From an uncultured Paracoccaceae bacterium (lineage in GTDB: Bacteria; Pseudomonadota; Alphaproteobacteria; Rhodobacterales; Rhodobacteraceae): a stretch of DNA of 64,000 nt. The notes beneath the pieces are model-generated. The model was not told the origin of the DNA. It saw only the letters and a program-made list of their open reading frames with translations, and searched no databases. Positions within the stretch are counted from its first letter, which is position 1. Each line of letters starts with the position of its first letter. The stretch spans positions 124,001 to 188,000 of the forward strand of contig CAKZOU010000057.1 in assembly GCA_937138255.1 (NCBI GenBank), read 5' to 3'. Position numbers and translations under genes: made by a program. Of this stretch, positions 20,092-29,307 are shown piece after piece.

Positions 20092-20433
20092 TCAGTCGAT
20101 TACGCGAAAGAGCTTGCGCTCAAGAACGGCGAGCACCTGCCGCAGATCATTGCCCCGCTTGAGCACCTGCCCCTCGGCGCCAATCAGCGAATATTGCCCC
20201 TGCCGCGACCGCAGGCGCGGACGCTTCTCGATGCGGTAGAGCGGTGTTTCGGCCGTCCGTCGGAATATTGAGAAGACAGCAACATCGCGCAAACAGGAAA
20301 TGCCGTAGTCGCGCCACTCGCCGGCTGCGACCATGCGACCGTAGAGCCCGAGGATCACACCAAGCTCGGTGCGGTGAAAGGCCACCTGATCGTGAAGAAC
20401 ACCCGCAAGAGGGATCGGAGGCTGGATCGTCAT
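20092..20433 (-). CDS. DUF2794 family protein
   Basis: The 113-residue protein (MTIQPPIPLAGVLHDQVAFH) matches the DUF2794 family found throughout Alphaproteobacteria. The conserved core includes FHRTELGVILGLYGRMVAAG, EWRDYGISCLRDVAVFSIFR and the RRTAETPLYRIEKRPRL segment. Its function is unknown. I chose the ATG at 20433; a longer frame upstream has no family support. Confidence 0.82.
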   Translation of the reverse strand: MTIQPPIPLAGVLHDQVAFHRTELGVILGLYGRMVAAGEWRDYGISCLRDVAVFSIFRRTAETPLYRIEKRPRLRSRQGQYSLIGAEGQVLKRGNDLRQVLAVLERKLFRVID

Positions 20434-20567
20434 GGGTTCAGAGTTGCGCCAAACCCCGCGCAAATCAAGCCCGCCTTGTTTTCGCCATAAAATGACCTGA
20501 CCCAAGCCACCAAGGCACCATCTGCGCGCCGCAGTCCGCCCTCAGCCTTGCACTACAACCATAAATA

Positions 20568-20660
20568 CCCGGTGTCGCGGCGCAACAGCCCCCACCCAAA
20601 GTCGCGGCACCGGGAATTTGCGGCTAGAACCCTCGGCGAAGGCCGGGGGTTTTGCTTTTC
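20568..20660 (+). ncRNA. Candidate trans-acting small RNA
   Basis: CCCGGTGTCGCG pairs with CGCGGCACCGGG over 12 bp with one wobble, presenting a C-rich apical loop containing CAGCCCCCACCC. An AT-rich spacer leads to an intrinsic terminator (stem 20628-20651, AACCCTCGGC with GCCGGGGGTT with minor imperfection, then TTGCTTTT). A stem with a C-rich loop plus a terminator is a typical sRNA design, and the loop could pair with purine-rich Shine-Dalgarno sites. I could not define a convincing promoter, so this remains a candidate. Confidence 0.4.
20628..20658 (+). terminator. Intrinsic terminator upstream of frmA
   Basis: The stem AACCC-T-CGGC / GCCG-G-GGGTT with a GAAG loop (20628-20651) is followed by TTGCTTTT. 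It lies about 100 bases upstream of the frmA ATG and so ends a transcript arising within the intergenic region on the plus strand. Confidence 0.7.
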
Positions 20661-20756
20661 ACCTCATGACGCGTTTGGGGCGCGGGCGGACGCAAGCAGT
20701 GTTGTTTTGCGTCCCCTCAAGGCGTTAGGTTCGAGGGGATCAGTTCGGAGGAAATT

Positions 20757-21869
20757 ATGAGAACTCGTGCCGCTGTTGCCTTGGCCGCTGGAAAGCCGCT
20801 TGAAATCTTGGATGTGAACCTCGAAGGGCCGAAGGCCGGCGAGGTGCTCATCGAGGTCAAGGCCACCGGCATCTGCCACACCGACGAGTTCACCCTTTCC
20901 GGCGCCGATCCCGAGGGGCTTTTCCCGGCGATCCTTGGCCATGAGGGCGCGGGCGTTGTCCTTGAGGTCGGCCCCGGCGTGACCAGCCTCAAGCCGGGCG
21001 ATCATGTGATCCCGCTCTACACCCCCGAGTGCCGCGAGTGCGAATACTGCCTCAACCCGAAGACCAACCTCTGCCAGTCGATCCGCTCGACCCAAGGCCA
21101 AGGCCTCATGCCCGACGGCACCAGCCGCTTCTCGATGCTCGATGGCACACCGATCCTGCACTACATGGGTTGTTCGACCTTCTCCAACCACACCGTCCTG
21201 CCCGAGATCGCGCTTGCCAAAGTCCGCCCCGACGCACCCTTCGACAAGATCTGCTATATCGGCTGCGGCGTGACGACCGGCATCGGCGCGGTGATCAACA
21301 CCGCCAAGGTCGAGATCGGCAGCCGCGCCATCGTTTTCGGCCTTGGCGGCATCGGCCTCAACGTCATTCAGGGCCTGCGCCTTGCCGGGGCCGACCAGAT
21401 CGTCGGCGTCGATCTCAACCCGTCGAAGAAAGCCATGGCCGAGCGTTTCGGCATGACCGATTTCGTCAACCCGACCGAGGTCGAGGGCGATCTCGTGCCC
21501 TATTTGGTGAACCTGACCAAAGGCGGCGCGGATTACACCTTTGACGCCACGGGCAACGTCAAGGTCATGCGGACGGCGCTTGAGGCTGCCCACAAGGGCT
21601 GGGGCGAATCGATCATCATCGGCGTGGCCCCAGCTGGCGCGGAAATCTCGACGCGGCCCTTCCAGCTCGTCACCGGCCGCAGCTGGCGCGGCACGGCCTT
21701 TGGCGGCGCGCGCGGGCGCACGGACGTTCCGAAGATCGTTGATTGGTATATGGAGGGGAAGATCGAGATCGACCCAATGATCACCCACACCCTGAGCCTC
21801 GACGAGATCAACACCGGCTTTGATCTGATGCACGAGGGCAAGTCGATCCGGTCTGTGGTGGTCTACTAG
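20757..21869 (+). CDS. frmA: S-(hydroxymethyl)glutathione dehydrogenase / class III alcohol dehydrogenase
   Basis: The 370-residue protein is a zinc alcohol dehydrogenase of class III. Catalytic zinc ligands are in [15 protein letters not shown] and IGCGVTTG. The four structural cysteines are in [16 protein letters not shown], and the Rossmann motif is GLGGIGLNV. It oxidises S-hydroxymethylglutathione and so removes formaldehyde; it also reduces S-nitrosoglutathione. GGAGGAAATT gives a strong ribosome-binding site. In Rhodobacter the equivalent is adhI. No S-formylglutathione hydrolase gene is adjacent. Confidence 0.95.
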   Translation: MRTRAAVALAAGKPLEILDVNLEGPKAGEVLIEVKATGICHTDEFTLSGADPEGLFPAILGHEGAGVVLEVGPGVTSLKPGDHVIPLYTPECRECEYCLNPKTNLCQSIRSTQGQGLMPDGTSRFSMLDGTPILHYMGCSTFSNHTVLPEIALAKVRPDAPFDKICYIGCGVTTGIGAVINTAKVEIGSRAIVFGLGGIGLNVIQGLRLAGADQIVGVDLNPSKKAMAERFGMTDFVNPTEVEGDLVPYLVNLTKGGADYTFDATGNVKVMRTALEAAHKGWGESIIIGVAPAGAEISTRPFQLVTGRSWRGTAFGGARGRTDVPKIVDWYMEGKIEIDPMITHTLSLDEINTGFDLMHEGKSIRSVVVY

Positions 21870-21939
21870 GTCGCAGTCTTTGCCCTTGCGCCCGGGGATT
21901 CCCTGATTAGCTTTGAGACAAGCAGTTCAGGACAGTGCC

Positions 21940-22917
21940 ATGATCCCCGGAACCACCTTCCGCCGCCGTTTCCGCGATCTTTCCGAGCAGGAGATCCTCG
22001 CGCTCGCCATTTCTTCGGAAGAGGACGACGCGCGGATCTATCGCTCCTACGCCCAACGCCTTCAGGCCGAGTTTCCGGCCTCGGCCGCGGTGTTCAACGC
22101 CATGGCCGAAGAAGAGGATGATCACCGCGCGCGGCTCATCGAGGTCCATAAGGTGCGCTTTGGCGACGTGATCCCGCTGATCCGGCGCGAGCACGTCTCG
22201 GGCTATTACGCCCGCCGCCCGGTCTGGCTCGTGGAAAACCTCAGCTTGCCGAAGATCCGCGAAGAGGCGGCGCAAATGGAGCGGGATGCAGAGCGGTTCT
22301 ACCTCGCCGCCGCCGCCCGCACGACGGACGCGGATACGCGCAAGCTCCTCGGCACGCTCGCCGCTGCCGAGGCATCGCATCAGCACAAGGCGGGCGAATT
22401 GGAAGCCGCGCATCTGGCGGACGACGCCCGCTCGGAAGAAGAGCAGGCGGCGCATCGCCAGTTCGTGCTCACTTGGGTCCAGCCCGGCCTTGCGGGCCTG
22501 ATGGATGGCTCGGTCTCGACGCTTGCGCCGATCTTCGCCACCGCCTTTGCCACACAAGACACCTGGACGACCTTCCTCGTGGGCCTTGCCGCCTCGATCG
22601 GCGCGGGCATCTCGATGGGCTTTACCGAGGCCGCCTCGGACGACGGCCAAATCTCGGGGCGCGGTTCGCCCTTCAAGCGCGGGATCGCGGCAGGCGTGAT
22701 GACCACGATTGGCGGCCTCGGCCATGCGCTGCCCTATCTGATCACCGATTTCTGGACCGCGACCTTCATCGCCTTTGCCGTTGTCTTCGTCGAGCTTTGG
22801 GCCATCGTCTGGATCCAAAACCGGTATATGGATACGCCCTTCCTGCGGGCCACGTTCCAGGTGGTCCTCGGTGGCGCACTGGTTTTCGCAGCAGGCGCCC
22901 TGATCGGCTCCGGCTGA
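21940..22917 (+). CDS. mbfA: Membrane-bound ferritin-like iron exporter MbfA
   Basis: The 325-residue protein fuses an N-terminal ferritin/erythrin-like helical domain (about residues 1-165; EED and E-x2-H iron-site residues in AISSEEDDARIYRSYA, AEEEDDHRARL and AAAEASHQHK) to a C-terminal VIT1-type membrane domain with about five helices (GLMDGSVSTLAPIFATAFAT and GISMGFTEAASDDG). MbfA exports iron from the cytoplasm and protects against peroxide stress. I chose the ATG at 21940, with TTCAGGA upstream. Irr control is known for homologues, but I did not recognise an operator here. Confidence 0.9.
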   Translation: MIPGTTFRRRFRDLSEQEILALAISSEEDDARIYRSYAQRLQAEFPASAAVFNAMAEEEDDHRARLIEVHKVRFGDVIPLIRREHVSGYYARRPVWLVENLSLPKIREEAAQMERDAERFYLAAAARTTDADTRKLLGTLAAAEASHQHKAGELEAAHLADDARSEEEQAAHRQFVLTWVQPGLAGLMDGSVSTLAPIFATAFATQDTWTTFLVGLAASIGAGISMGFTEAASDDGQISGRGSPFKRGIAAGVMTTIGGLGHALPYLITDFWTATFIAFAVVFVELWAIVWIQNRYMDTPFLRATFQVVLGGALVFAAGALIGSG

Positions 22918-22970
22918 CGGTTTCGCTTGGCGAGATTAGGCGCTAGAAGGGCGCAATGATGGAGCCCGAG

Positions 22971-24497
22971 ATGAGCCGACCCAAACCTGTTGTCCTGTGT
23001 ATCCTCGACGGCTGGGGCAAGCGCGAAGACCCCGCCGCCAATGCCCCGCTTCTGGCGCATACGCCAACCTTTGACAGGCTTCTGGCCACCTGCCCCCATG
23101 CCGAGCTGATCACACACGGCCCCGATGTCGGCCTTCCGACCGGCCAGATGGGCAATTCCGAGGTGGGCCATACCAACATCGGCGCAGGCCGGGTTGTGGC
23201 GATGGATCTGGGTCAGATCGACCTCTCCATCGAAGACGGAAGCTTTGGCCAGCGCCCCGCCTTGCGGGATTTCATCGCCAAGATGAAAGCTTCGGGCGGC
23301 ACCGCGCATCTCATCGGCCTCGCCTCGCCGGGCGGGGTCCACTCGCATCAGGCGCATATCGCCGAGGCGGCGCGGGTGATCCGTGCTGCCGGCATCCCCG
23401 TGGCAATCCACGCCTTTACGGATGGCCGCGATGTTGCGCCGAAATCAGCTGTCGGACAGGTCGAGGCTCTGGAAGCGGCCCTGCCCGAAGGGGCCAAGAT
23501 CGTCACACTCGTCGGCCGCTACTATGCGATGGACCGCGACAATCGCTGGGAACGGGTCGAACAGGCCTATCGGCTGATGGTCGAGGGCAAGGGCGTGGCG
23601 CCCGCCGCCGCAGACGCCACCGCTGCCATCGAGGCGGGCTATGCCGCTGGCAAGACCGACGAGTTTCTGCCCGCGACCGTGATCGGCAACTTCACGGGGA
23701 TGAAAGAGGGCGATGGCCTCTTCGCCCTCAATTTCCGGGCCGACCGGATGCGCGAGATCCTCGCCGCCATCGGCGATCCGGCCTTCGCCGCTTTCGACGT
23801 TGCGGGCCGCCCGCATCTGACCGCGATGCTCGGCATGGCCGAGTATTCCGACCAGCACAACGCGTATATGGACACGGTCTTCCCGAAAGAGGCCATCATC
23901 AACACGCTGGGCGAATGGGTCGCCAAACAGGGCCTGACCCAGTTCCACCTTGCCGAGACCGAGAAATACCCGCACGTCACCTTCTTCCTCAACGGCGGCA
24001 AGGAAGCGCCAGAGCCGGGCGAGGATCGCTATATGGCCGCCTCGCCCAAGGTCGCGACCTATGATCTTCAGCCCGAAATGTCGGCAGGCGAAGTGACCGA
24101 CCATTTCGTCGGCGCCATCGAGGCGGGTTATGACCTGATCGTGACGAATTACGCCAACCCCGACATGGTGGGCCATACCGGCGATCTTGGGGCCGCGATC
24201 AAGGCCTGCGAGGCGGTGGACCAGGGGCTTGCCCGTGTGGTTGCTGCGCTCGAGAAGGCGGGCGGGGCGATGATCGTCACCGCCGACCACGGCAACTGCG
24301 AAGTGATGGTCGATTCCGTCACGGGTGGGCCGCATACCGCGCATACTCTCAACCCCGTCCATGTGATCCTTTTCGGCGGACCCGACGGCGCATCGGTTCA
24401 TGACGGACGCCTCGCCGACCTTGCTCCAACGCTTCTCGAACTCATGCAGCTGCCCCAGCCCGCCGAGATGACTGGCCGGAGCCTGATCGCCCGATGA
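22971..24497 (+). CDS. gpmI: 2,3-bisphosphoglycerate-independent phosphoglycerate mutase
   Basis: The 508-residue protein opens KPVVLCILDGWGKRED (metal-binding Asp) and carries the phosphoserine nucleophile in GQMGNSEVGHTNIGAGR, followed by the second metal site ADHGNCEVM. It interconverts 3- and 2-phosphoglycerate in glycolysis and uses manganese. I chose the ATG at 22971 (MSRPKPVVLC) because it matches family starts and has GGAG upstream; in-frame ATGs at 22956 and 22959 are alternatives. Its stop overlaps the envC start by four bases (ATGA). Confidence 0.94.
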   Translation: MSRPKPVVLCILDGWGKREDPAANAPLLAHTPTFDRLLATCPHAELITHGPDVGLPTGQMGNSEVGHTNIGAGRVVAMDLGQIDLSIEDGSFGQRPALRDFIAKMKASGGTAHLIGLASPGGVHSHQAHIAEAARVIRAAGIPVAIHAFTDGRDVAPKSAVGQVEALEAALPEGAKIVTLVGRYYAMDRDNRWERVEQAYRLMVEGKGVAPAAADATAAIEAGYAAGKTDEFLPATVIGNFTGMKEGDGLFALNFRADRMREILAAIGDPAFAAFDVAGRPHLTAMLGMAEYSDQHNAYMDTVFPKEAIINTLGEWVAKQGLTQFHLAETEKYPHVTFFLNGGKEAPEPGEDRYMAASPKVATYDLQPEMSAGEVTDHFVGAIEAGYDLIVTNYANPDMVGHTGDLGAAIKACEAVDQGLARVVAALEKAGGAMIVTADHGNCEVMVDSVTGGPHTAHTLNPVHVILFGGPDGASVHDGRLADLAPTLLELMQLPQPAEMTGRSLIAR

Positions 24498-25606
24498 CGC
24501 GGGCTCTGGCCCTTCTCCTCATGCTCTGGGCCGCGCCGCTTGCGGCCCTGACAAGCCCTGCCGAGGCGGCAAAAGCGGCCGCCGAACAGCTTGCCGCCGC
24601 CGCTGACCAGCTTGCCGCCGCCGAAGGCGGGCGCGATCGGGTGGCGGCGCTAACCGCCACGGTTCAGGCCTACGAGGCGGGCCTTGTGGCCATGCGCGAT
24701 GGGCTGCGCCGCGCTGCAATCCGCCGCCACGCTCTTGAAGCCGAGCTGGCTGCGAAAAGCGACGAGGTGGCCCAATTGCTAGGTGTTCTCGAGACGATGG
24801 GCCGGGCGCCTGCGCCGCTTCTCCTGCTGCATCCCCTTGGCCCGACTGGCACGGCGCGCTCCGGTATGCTCCTCGCCGACGTAACCCCTGCGCTTCAGGC
24901 GCGTGCCGAAGCGTTGAAGGCACAACTCGACGAACTGGCGATCCTGCAGGCCCTACAGGAGGACGCCGAAGGGCGCCTTGCACTAGGGCTTGACGGGGCT
25001 CAACAGGCCCGCACCGCCCTGACCACAGCCATCCAGGACCGCACCGACCTGCCGATGAGTTTCACCGAAGACCCGGTTCAAACAGCCCTCCTGATCGCCT
25101 CGGCCGAAACGCTCGACGCTTTCGCCTCGTCGCTTGGCGATTTGCCGGGTGGTCAAGACGGTGCACCATCTGCCACGGCGACAGGCGATCTATCGCTGCC
25201 GGTCTTTGGGACGATCTTAAGAAAATTCGGCGAACCTGACGCTGCTGGCGTGCCGCGCCCCGGCATCATCATCGCCACACGCCCGCGTGCTCTTGTCACC
25301 ACGCCAGTTGCCGCAACCATGCGCTTCCGGGGGCCTCTGCTCGACTACGGGAATGTCGTCATCCTCGAGCCCGCGGCAGGCGTCCTGTTCGTCTTGGCCG
25401 GACTGGCCGAAACCTTCGGCGAAGCCGGTGAGATCCTGCCGAAAGGGGCACCTTTGGGCCTGATGGGTGGCGAAACGCTTCCGGTTGACGCAATTTTGCG
25501 TGAAACCGACCAGGGCAACGGCGCTCAGGCCAACGAGACCCTTTATCTTGAAGTCAGAGAGGGGCAAGGTCCGGTCAACCCCGCGATCTGGTTCGCGTAT
25601 GAGTGA
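24494..25606 (+). CDS. envC: EnvC-like murein hydrolase activator with degenerate LytM domain
   Basis: The 370-residue protein has a signal peptide (residues 1-18, LALLLMLWAAPLAALT), a coiled-coil region rich in Ala/Leu/Glu (about 20-190), and a C-terminal LytM/M23-like domain (about 240-365). The domain keeps DYGNVVILEP but lacks the HxxxD and HxH zinc ligands of active M23 peptidases. It is therefore an EnvC-type activator of amidases in daughter-cell separation rather than an enzyme. It lies between gpmI and ctpA with short overlaps, the common alphaproteobacterial gpmI-envC-ctpA order. Confidence 0.85.
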   Translation: MTRALALLLMLWAAPLAALTSPAEAAKAAAEQLAAAADQLAAAEGGRDRVAALTATVQAYEAGLVAMRDGLRRAAIRRHALEAELAAKSDEVAQLLGVLETMGRAPAPLLLLHPLGPTGTARSGMLLADVTPALQARAEALKAQLDELAILQALQEDAEGRLALGLDGAQQARTALTTAIQDRTDLPMSFTEDPVQTALLIASAETLDAFASSLGDLPGGQDGAPSATATGDLSLPVFGTILRKFGEPDAAGVPRPGIIIATRPRALVTTPVAATMRFRGPLLDYGNVVILEPAAGVLFVLAGLAETFGEAGEILPKGAPLGLMGGETLPVDAILRETDQGNGAQANETLYLEVREGQGPVNPAIWFAYE

Positions 25607-25619
25607 GATAGGATTCGAT

Positions 25620-26951
25620 ATGAAGAAATTTGCCCTGGCTGCCGCGACAGGTTCGGTGCTGGGTCTTCTGGCCACGACGCAGATCGCAGGCCCGCTGATC
25701 GCGCAGGAAGCCGACCGCAATACGACGGTCTACGAACAGCTCGATCTTTTCGGCGATATCTTCGAACGCATCCGCGCCCAGTATGTGGAGGAAGTCGATT
25801 CCGCCAAACTGATCGAAGCAGCGATCAACGGGATGCTCACCTCGCTTGATCCTCACTCGTCCTACCTCAGCCCCGACGACGCCGACGATATGCGCGTCCA
25901 GACCCGTGGCGAGTTTGGCGGCCTCGGTATCGAAGTCACCCAGCAGGATGGCTGGGTCAAGGTTGTCTCGCCAATGGACGGAACCCCGGCAGATGCCGCC
26001 GGCATCCAGTCGGGCGACCTGATAACCGCCGTCGATGGCGAGAGCCTGATGGGCTACACGCTTGACGAGGCGGTTGATCTGATGCGCGGGCCGGTTGGTT
26101 CGGAAATCGTCATTACCGTAGTGCGCGAGGGCGTGTCGGAACCTTTCGACGTCTCGATCATCCGCGACACGATCAAGCTGACCGCCGTGCGCGTGCGGCA
26201 AGAGGGCGAGTCAATCGTCCTGCGGATCACCACGTTCAACGATCAGACCATGGCCAACCTGAGCGACGGCCTTGCAAAGCAAATCGAAGAGGCGGGCGGG
26301 ATTGACAAGGTCAACGGCATCATCGTCGACCTTCGCAACAACCCCGGCGGCCTTCTCAATCAGGCGGTCTTTGTGGCCGATGCCTTCCTTGAAGAAGGGG
26401 AAATTGTCTCAACCCGGGGCCGCAACCCACAAGACGGAGAACGGTTCAACGCCACCGCAGGGGATCTGACCTCGGGCCTGCCGATGGTCGTTCTGATCAA
26501 TGGCGGCTCTGCCTCGGCCTCCGAGATCGTCGCCGGTGCCCTTCAGGATCACCGCCGCGCGATCGTCATTGGCACCAAATCCTTTGGCAAGGGCTCGGTC
26601 CAGACTGTCATGCCGCTCCGGGGGGATGGCGCCATGCGCCTGACGACCGCGCGCTACTACACACCCTCGGGCCGCTCGATCCAGGCGCTCGGCATCCAGC
26701 CGGATATCATCGTGCAACAGCCGGTTGCGCATCCAGGCGATGAGCCCGAGACCACAACATCGCAGTTCCGTTCGGAAGCCGATCTCAGGGGGTCGCTCAA
26801 CAACGACAGCCTCACCGAAGACGAGATCCGCCAGATCGAGGAAGACCGCGCCCGCGCCGAGGCGACGGCTGCCCTGCGGGAAGAGGACTATCAGCTCGCC
26901 TATGCGATCGACATTCTCAAGGGGCTGTCGGCGCTGGGGCCGAAGAACTGA
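25620..26951 (+). CDS. ctpA: Carboxy-terminal processing protease CtpA (S41A)
   Basis: The 443-residue protein has a signal peptide (residues 1-31), a PDZ domain ([19 protein letters not shown]... [10 protein letters not shown], about 95-175) and an S41 peptidase domain with the catalytic Ser in [15 protein letters not shown] and the Lys in [11 protein letters not shown]. It is a periplasmic protease that cuts C-terminal tails, often acting on cell-wall enzymes next to EnvC. I chose the ATG at 25620, with AGGA seven bases upstream and an immediate signal peptide. An ATG at 25599 overlapping envC is possible. Confidence 0.93.
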   Translation: MKKFALAAATGSVLGLLATTQIAGPLIAQEADRNTTVYEQLDLFGDIFERIRAQYVEEVDSAKLIEAAINGMLTSLDPHSSYLSPDDADDMRVQTRGEFGGLGIEVTQQDGWVKVVSPMDGTPADAAGIQSGDLITAVDGESLMGYTLDEAVDLMRGPVGSEIVITVVREGVSEPFDVSIIRDTIKLTAVRVRQEGESIVLRITTFNDQTMANLSDGLAKQIEEAGGIDKVNGIIVDLRNNPGGLLNQAVFVADAFLEEGEIVSTRGRNPQDGERFNATAGDLTSGLPMVVLINGGSASASEIVAGALQDHRRAIVIGTKSFGKGSVQTVMPLRGDGAMRLTTARYYTPSGRSIQALGIQPDIIVQQPVAHPGDEPETTTSQFRSEADLRGSLNNDSLTEDEIRQIEEDRARAEATAALREEDYQLAYAIDILKGLSALGPKN

Positions 26952-26953
26952 AC

Positions 26954-27442
26954 ATGTCGCCCGAAGAGATTGCCCGCCTGCCTTATAGGCCCTGCGTCGG
27001 CGTGATGATCGTCAACGCCGCGGGCAAGGTGTTCGTAGGCCAACGGCGCGACAATTTTCAGGATGCCTGGCAGATGCCCCAAGGCGGGATCGACAAGGGC
27101 GAGGCGCCTCGTGAAGCCGCGCTGCGCGAGATGTGGGAAGAGACAGGGATCACCGCCGATCTCGTGAAAGTCGAGGCCGAGACCGAGGGCTGGATTCCCT
27201 ACGATATCCCGCATGACCTTGTGCCCAACATCTGGGGCGGCAGGTATCGCGGGCAAGAGCAGAAGTGGTTTCTGCTGCGGTTCCACGGTCGCGACGACCA
27301 GATCGACATTGCCACCGAACACCCTGAATTCTCGAAGTGGAAATGGATCGAGGCCGACAAAGTGGTTGATGCCATCGTGCCCTTCAAACGCGCGACCTAC
27401 GAACAGGTCGTCGCCGCTTTCTCCCAACATCTGGACCTTTGA
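26954..27442 (+). CDS. rppH: RNA pyrophosphohydrolase RppH
   Basis: The 162-residue protein begins [20 protein letters not shown] and contains a complete Nudix box, G-x5-E-x7-REUxEExGU, in [20 protein letters not shown]. It removes pyrophosphate from mRNA 5' ends and so triggers RNase E-dependent decay; homologues also cleave dinucleoside polyphosphates. It starts two bases after ctpA and its TGA overlaps the next ATG by one base. Confidence 0.93.
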   Translation: MSPEEIARLPYRPCVGVMIVNAAGKVFVGQRRDNFQDAWQMPQGGIDKGEAPREAALREMWEETGITADLVKVEAETEGWIPYDIPHDLVPNIWGGRYRGQEQKWFLLRFHGRDDQIDIATEHPEFSKWKWIEADKVVDAIVPFKRATYEQVVAAFSQHLDL

Positions 27443-28299
27443 TGGCTGGCTCGAAACTCGATACGCGGGCTATCGGCCTTGATGTGGGCCTGAGCTTTGC
27501 CAAATGGCTCACGGGTGCGGAGAACCTGCACTATGGCGACTGGACCGGTCTTGAGGTCAACGCCGCGAACTTTGGCCCCGCACAGGTCGCCTACACCGAC
27601 CGCCTGTTCCGGTTCCTCCCCGACAAGCCCTGCCGCATCCTCGATATCGGCGGCGGCGCGGGCGAGACAGCGCGAAAGCTATTGGCGCTGGGCCACAAGG
27701 TCGAGATCGTGATCCCCAGCGCCTTTCTTGCCGGCCGCTGCCGCGAAAATGCCAAGGGCGCGGTGGTGCATGAGATGCGGTTCGAGGATTTCGAGGGCGA
27801 GGGCAAGTTCGACGTTTGCCTGTTTTCCGAAAGCTTCCAATACATCGCGCTCGGCATCGGCCTGCAAAAGTGCCTTGGCCTTCTGGCCCCCTTCGGGCGG
27901 ATAGTGATTGCCGATTGCTTCCGCCGCGAGGGGTTCCGCGAGGACAAGGTGCTTGCCACCGTCGGCGGCGGCCACCTGATCGACCGCTATCGTGCCACCG
28001 TGGCCGGGCTTGGGCTTGAGACCTTGAGCGAGGAAGACATCACCGCCGAGGTCGCCCCCTCGGTCGAGATCGAGCAGGGGCTCTTCAACGTGGTGGGCCA
28101 TGCGCTGACCCGCGTCGATCAGGAGCTTTCGGCCAAGCGCCCCCGCGCCAAATGGCTGATCAGCCGCGTGATCCGCCTCTTCATGGACGAGCGCAAACGC
28201 CAACGGCTTGACCAGCGGCTCAACCAGAACACCCGCAACGCGCAGGTGTTTGCCGAGCACAACATCTATCTGATGACAGCGCTTCAGCCGCGCACCTAG
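27442..28299 (+). CDS. SAM-dependent methyltransferase, class I
   Basis: The 285-residue protein has a Rossmann-type methyltransferase fold. Motif I is ILDIGGGAGETARKLL (about residues 66-81), and the post-motif strand FDVCLFSESFQYI is followed by LGLLAPFGRIVIADCF. The C-terminus is basic and helical (MDERKRQRLDQRLNQNTRNA). The N-terminal DVGLSFAKWLTGAENLHYGDW resembles C-27/sarcosine-type class I enzymes, but the substrate is not clear. It is the last gene of the gpmI-rppH run, and its stop shares CTAG with the convergent Fe-S gene. Confidence 0.75.
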   Translation: MAGSKLDTRAIGLDVGLSFAKWLTGAENLHYGDWTGLEVNAANFGPAQVAYTDRLFRFLPDKPCRILDIGGGAGETARKLLALGHKVEIVIPSAFLAGRCRENAKGAVVHEMRFEDFEGEGKFDVCLFSESFQYIALGIGLQKCLGLLAPFGRIVIADCFRREGFREDKVLATVGGGHLIDRYRATVAGLGLETLSEEDITAEVAPSVEIEQGLFNVVGHALTRVDQELSAKRPRAKWLISRVIRLFMDERKRQRLDQRLNQNTRNAQVFAEHNIYLMTALQPRT

Positions 28300-29276
28300 C
28301 CCTCGCGCCCGGCCTTGCGGGCGAGCTTGGCCGCAAGATTGAGCCCCACGCCGGGCCGCGACCACGGGCAAACTGCAATACAGATGCCGCAGCCCTGATG
28401 TTCGTTGAAGAAGGGCAGGCATTTGTCGAAATCGACATACCATTTCTCGTCGCCGCGCACCGTCTGCTTTTCGGGCAGGATCGCATAGGGCGGGCAGGCA
28501 TCCTCGCAGATCCGGCAGGCGGCACAGAAGGCGTCGATGCCGTGGTCCTTGCGCGCGGTCGGCGCGAAGGGGGCGTCGGTCAGAACCGCCGAGAGGCGGA
28601 ACGAGGCCCCGAACTCGGGGTTGATGATCGAGCCATGCTTGCCCAACTCGCCAAAACCCGCCTCGATTGCGGCAGGGATCATGGTGAAGCTGGTTGCCAT
28701 CGGCCCGGTCACGGGCTTCGCGGCCCAGCCCTCCTCCTGAAGCCACGCGGCGATCCGTTTGGCCACGAGCGAGGCGCGGGTGTATTGCACCATCACTTCG
28801 GCGCCCGCCTCGGGTTCGGGCGCGGTGGCGATCCGCGCGTAATCGTGCTGAACCCCGGCGATGATCACGCGGGTCTCCCTGACGGTCGCGCCTTCATAGA
28901 CCCAATCCGGGTTCATCGTGGCAACACCGACCTTCTCGCAAAGCCCCTTGGCGATAAATTTGTCGAGCTGGCGGGTCCAATCCTCGGGGCTGCGCTGGGC
29001 AGGGGTCGGAGCAACGGGCGACAAAGGTGCCTGCGAAATCTCCATCCGCTTGGCCCGCTCGACGGCGAATTCGGGCGAACCGGGATCGACCGTGTAGAAC
29101 CACTTCTGCATCCGTCCGTGAGGGATGTCATCGGGGTTGGTGGCCCAATAGACAACCTTCGGGCGGCGGTGCTTGGCTTCCCCAAAGCCATTGATCGCGT
29201 TGCCCGACACCTCCGGCGCAAGCGCCATCTGCTCGGGATCGGGGGTGAAAGGACGATGGGGATTTTTGCGCGGCAT
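28296..29276 (-). CDS. Double-cluster Fe-S protein, reductive-dehalogenase-like
   Basis: The 326-residue protein ends in two ferredoxin-type [4Fe-4S] motifs, CAACRICEDACPPYAI and CGICIAVCPW, spaced as in QueG and reductive dehalogenases. The central part (YDYARIATAPEPEAG through PAAIEAGFGELGKHGSIINP) resembles the cobalamin-binding fold of that superfamily, and GELGKHGSIINPEFGASFRL is the typical linker before the first cluster. There is no Tat signal, so it is a cytosolic relative of respiratory RdhA. The substrate is unknown. It lies 31 bases downstream of rnr and shares a CTAG stop overlap with the methyltransferase. Confidence 0.72.
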   Translation of the reverse strand: MPRKNPHRPFTPDPEQMALAPEVSGNAINGFGEAKHRRPKVVYWATNPDDIPHGRMQKWFYTVDPGSPEFAVERAKRMEISQAPLSPVAPTPAQRSPEDWTRQLDKFIAKGLCEKVGVATMNPDWVYEGATVRETRVIIAGVQHDYARIATAPEPEAGAEVMVQYTRASLVAKRIAAWLQEEGWAAKPVTGPMATSFTMIPAAIEAGFGELGKHGSIINPEFGASFRLSAVLTDAPFAPTARKDHGIDAFCAACRICEDACPPYAILPEKQTVRGDEKWYVDFDKCLPFFNEHQGCGICIAVCPWSRPGVGLNLAAKLARKAGREG

Positions 29277-29307
29277 GGGCCTAGCTCATCCGCCGCCGCG
29301 CCGTCTG

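Larger units (their letters stand above)
20434..20756. other. 323-bp intergenic region with an sRNA candidate
   Basis: No protein-coding gene is supported here. The left ~130 bases carry the DUF2794 upstream region. Positions 20568-20660 hold a long stem-loop followed by a terminator, listed separately as an sRNA candidate. The right ~100 bases are the leader of the formaldehyde dehydrogenase gene, ending with GGAGGAAATT before its ATG. Confidence 0.5.

Noticed and set aside
24494-25606. An active M23 endopeptidase
   Set aside because: The zinc ligands HxxxD and HxH are absent, so the protein is assigned as an EnvC-type activator.
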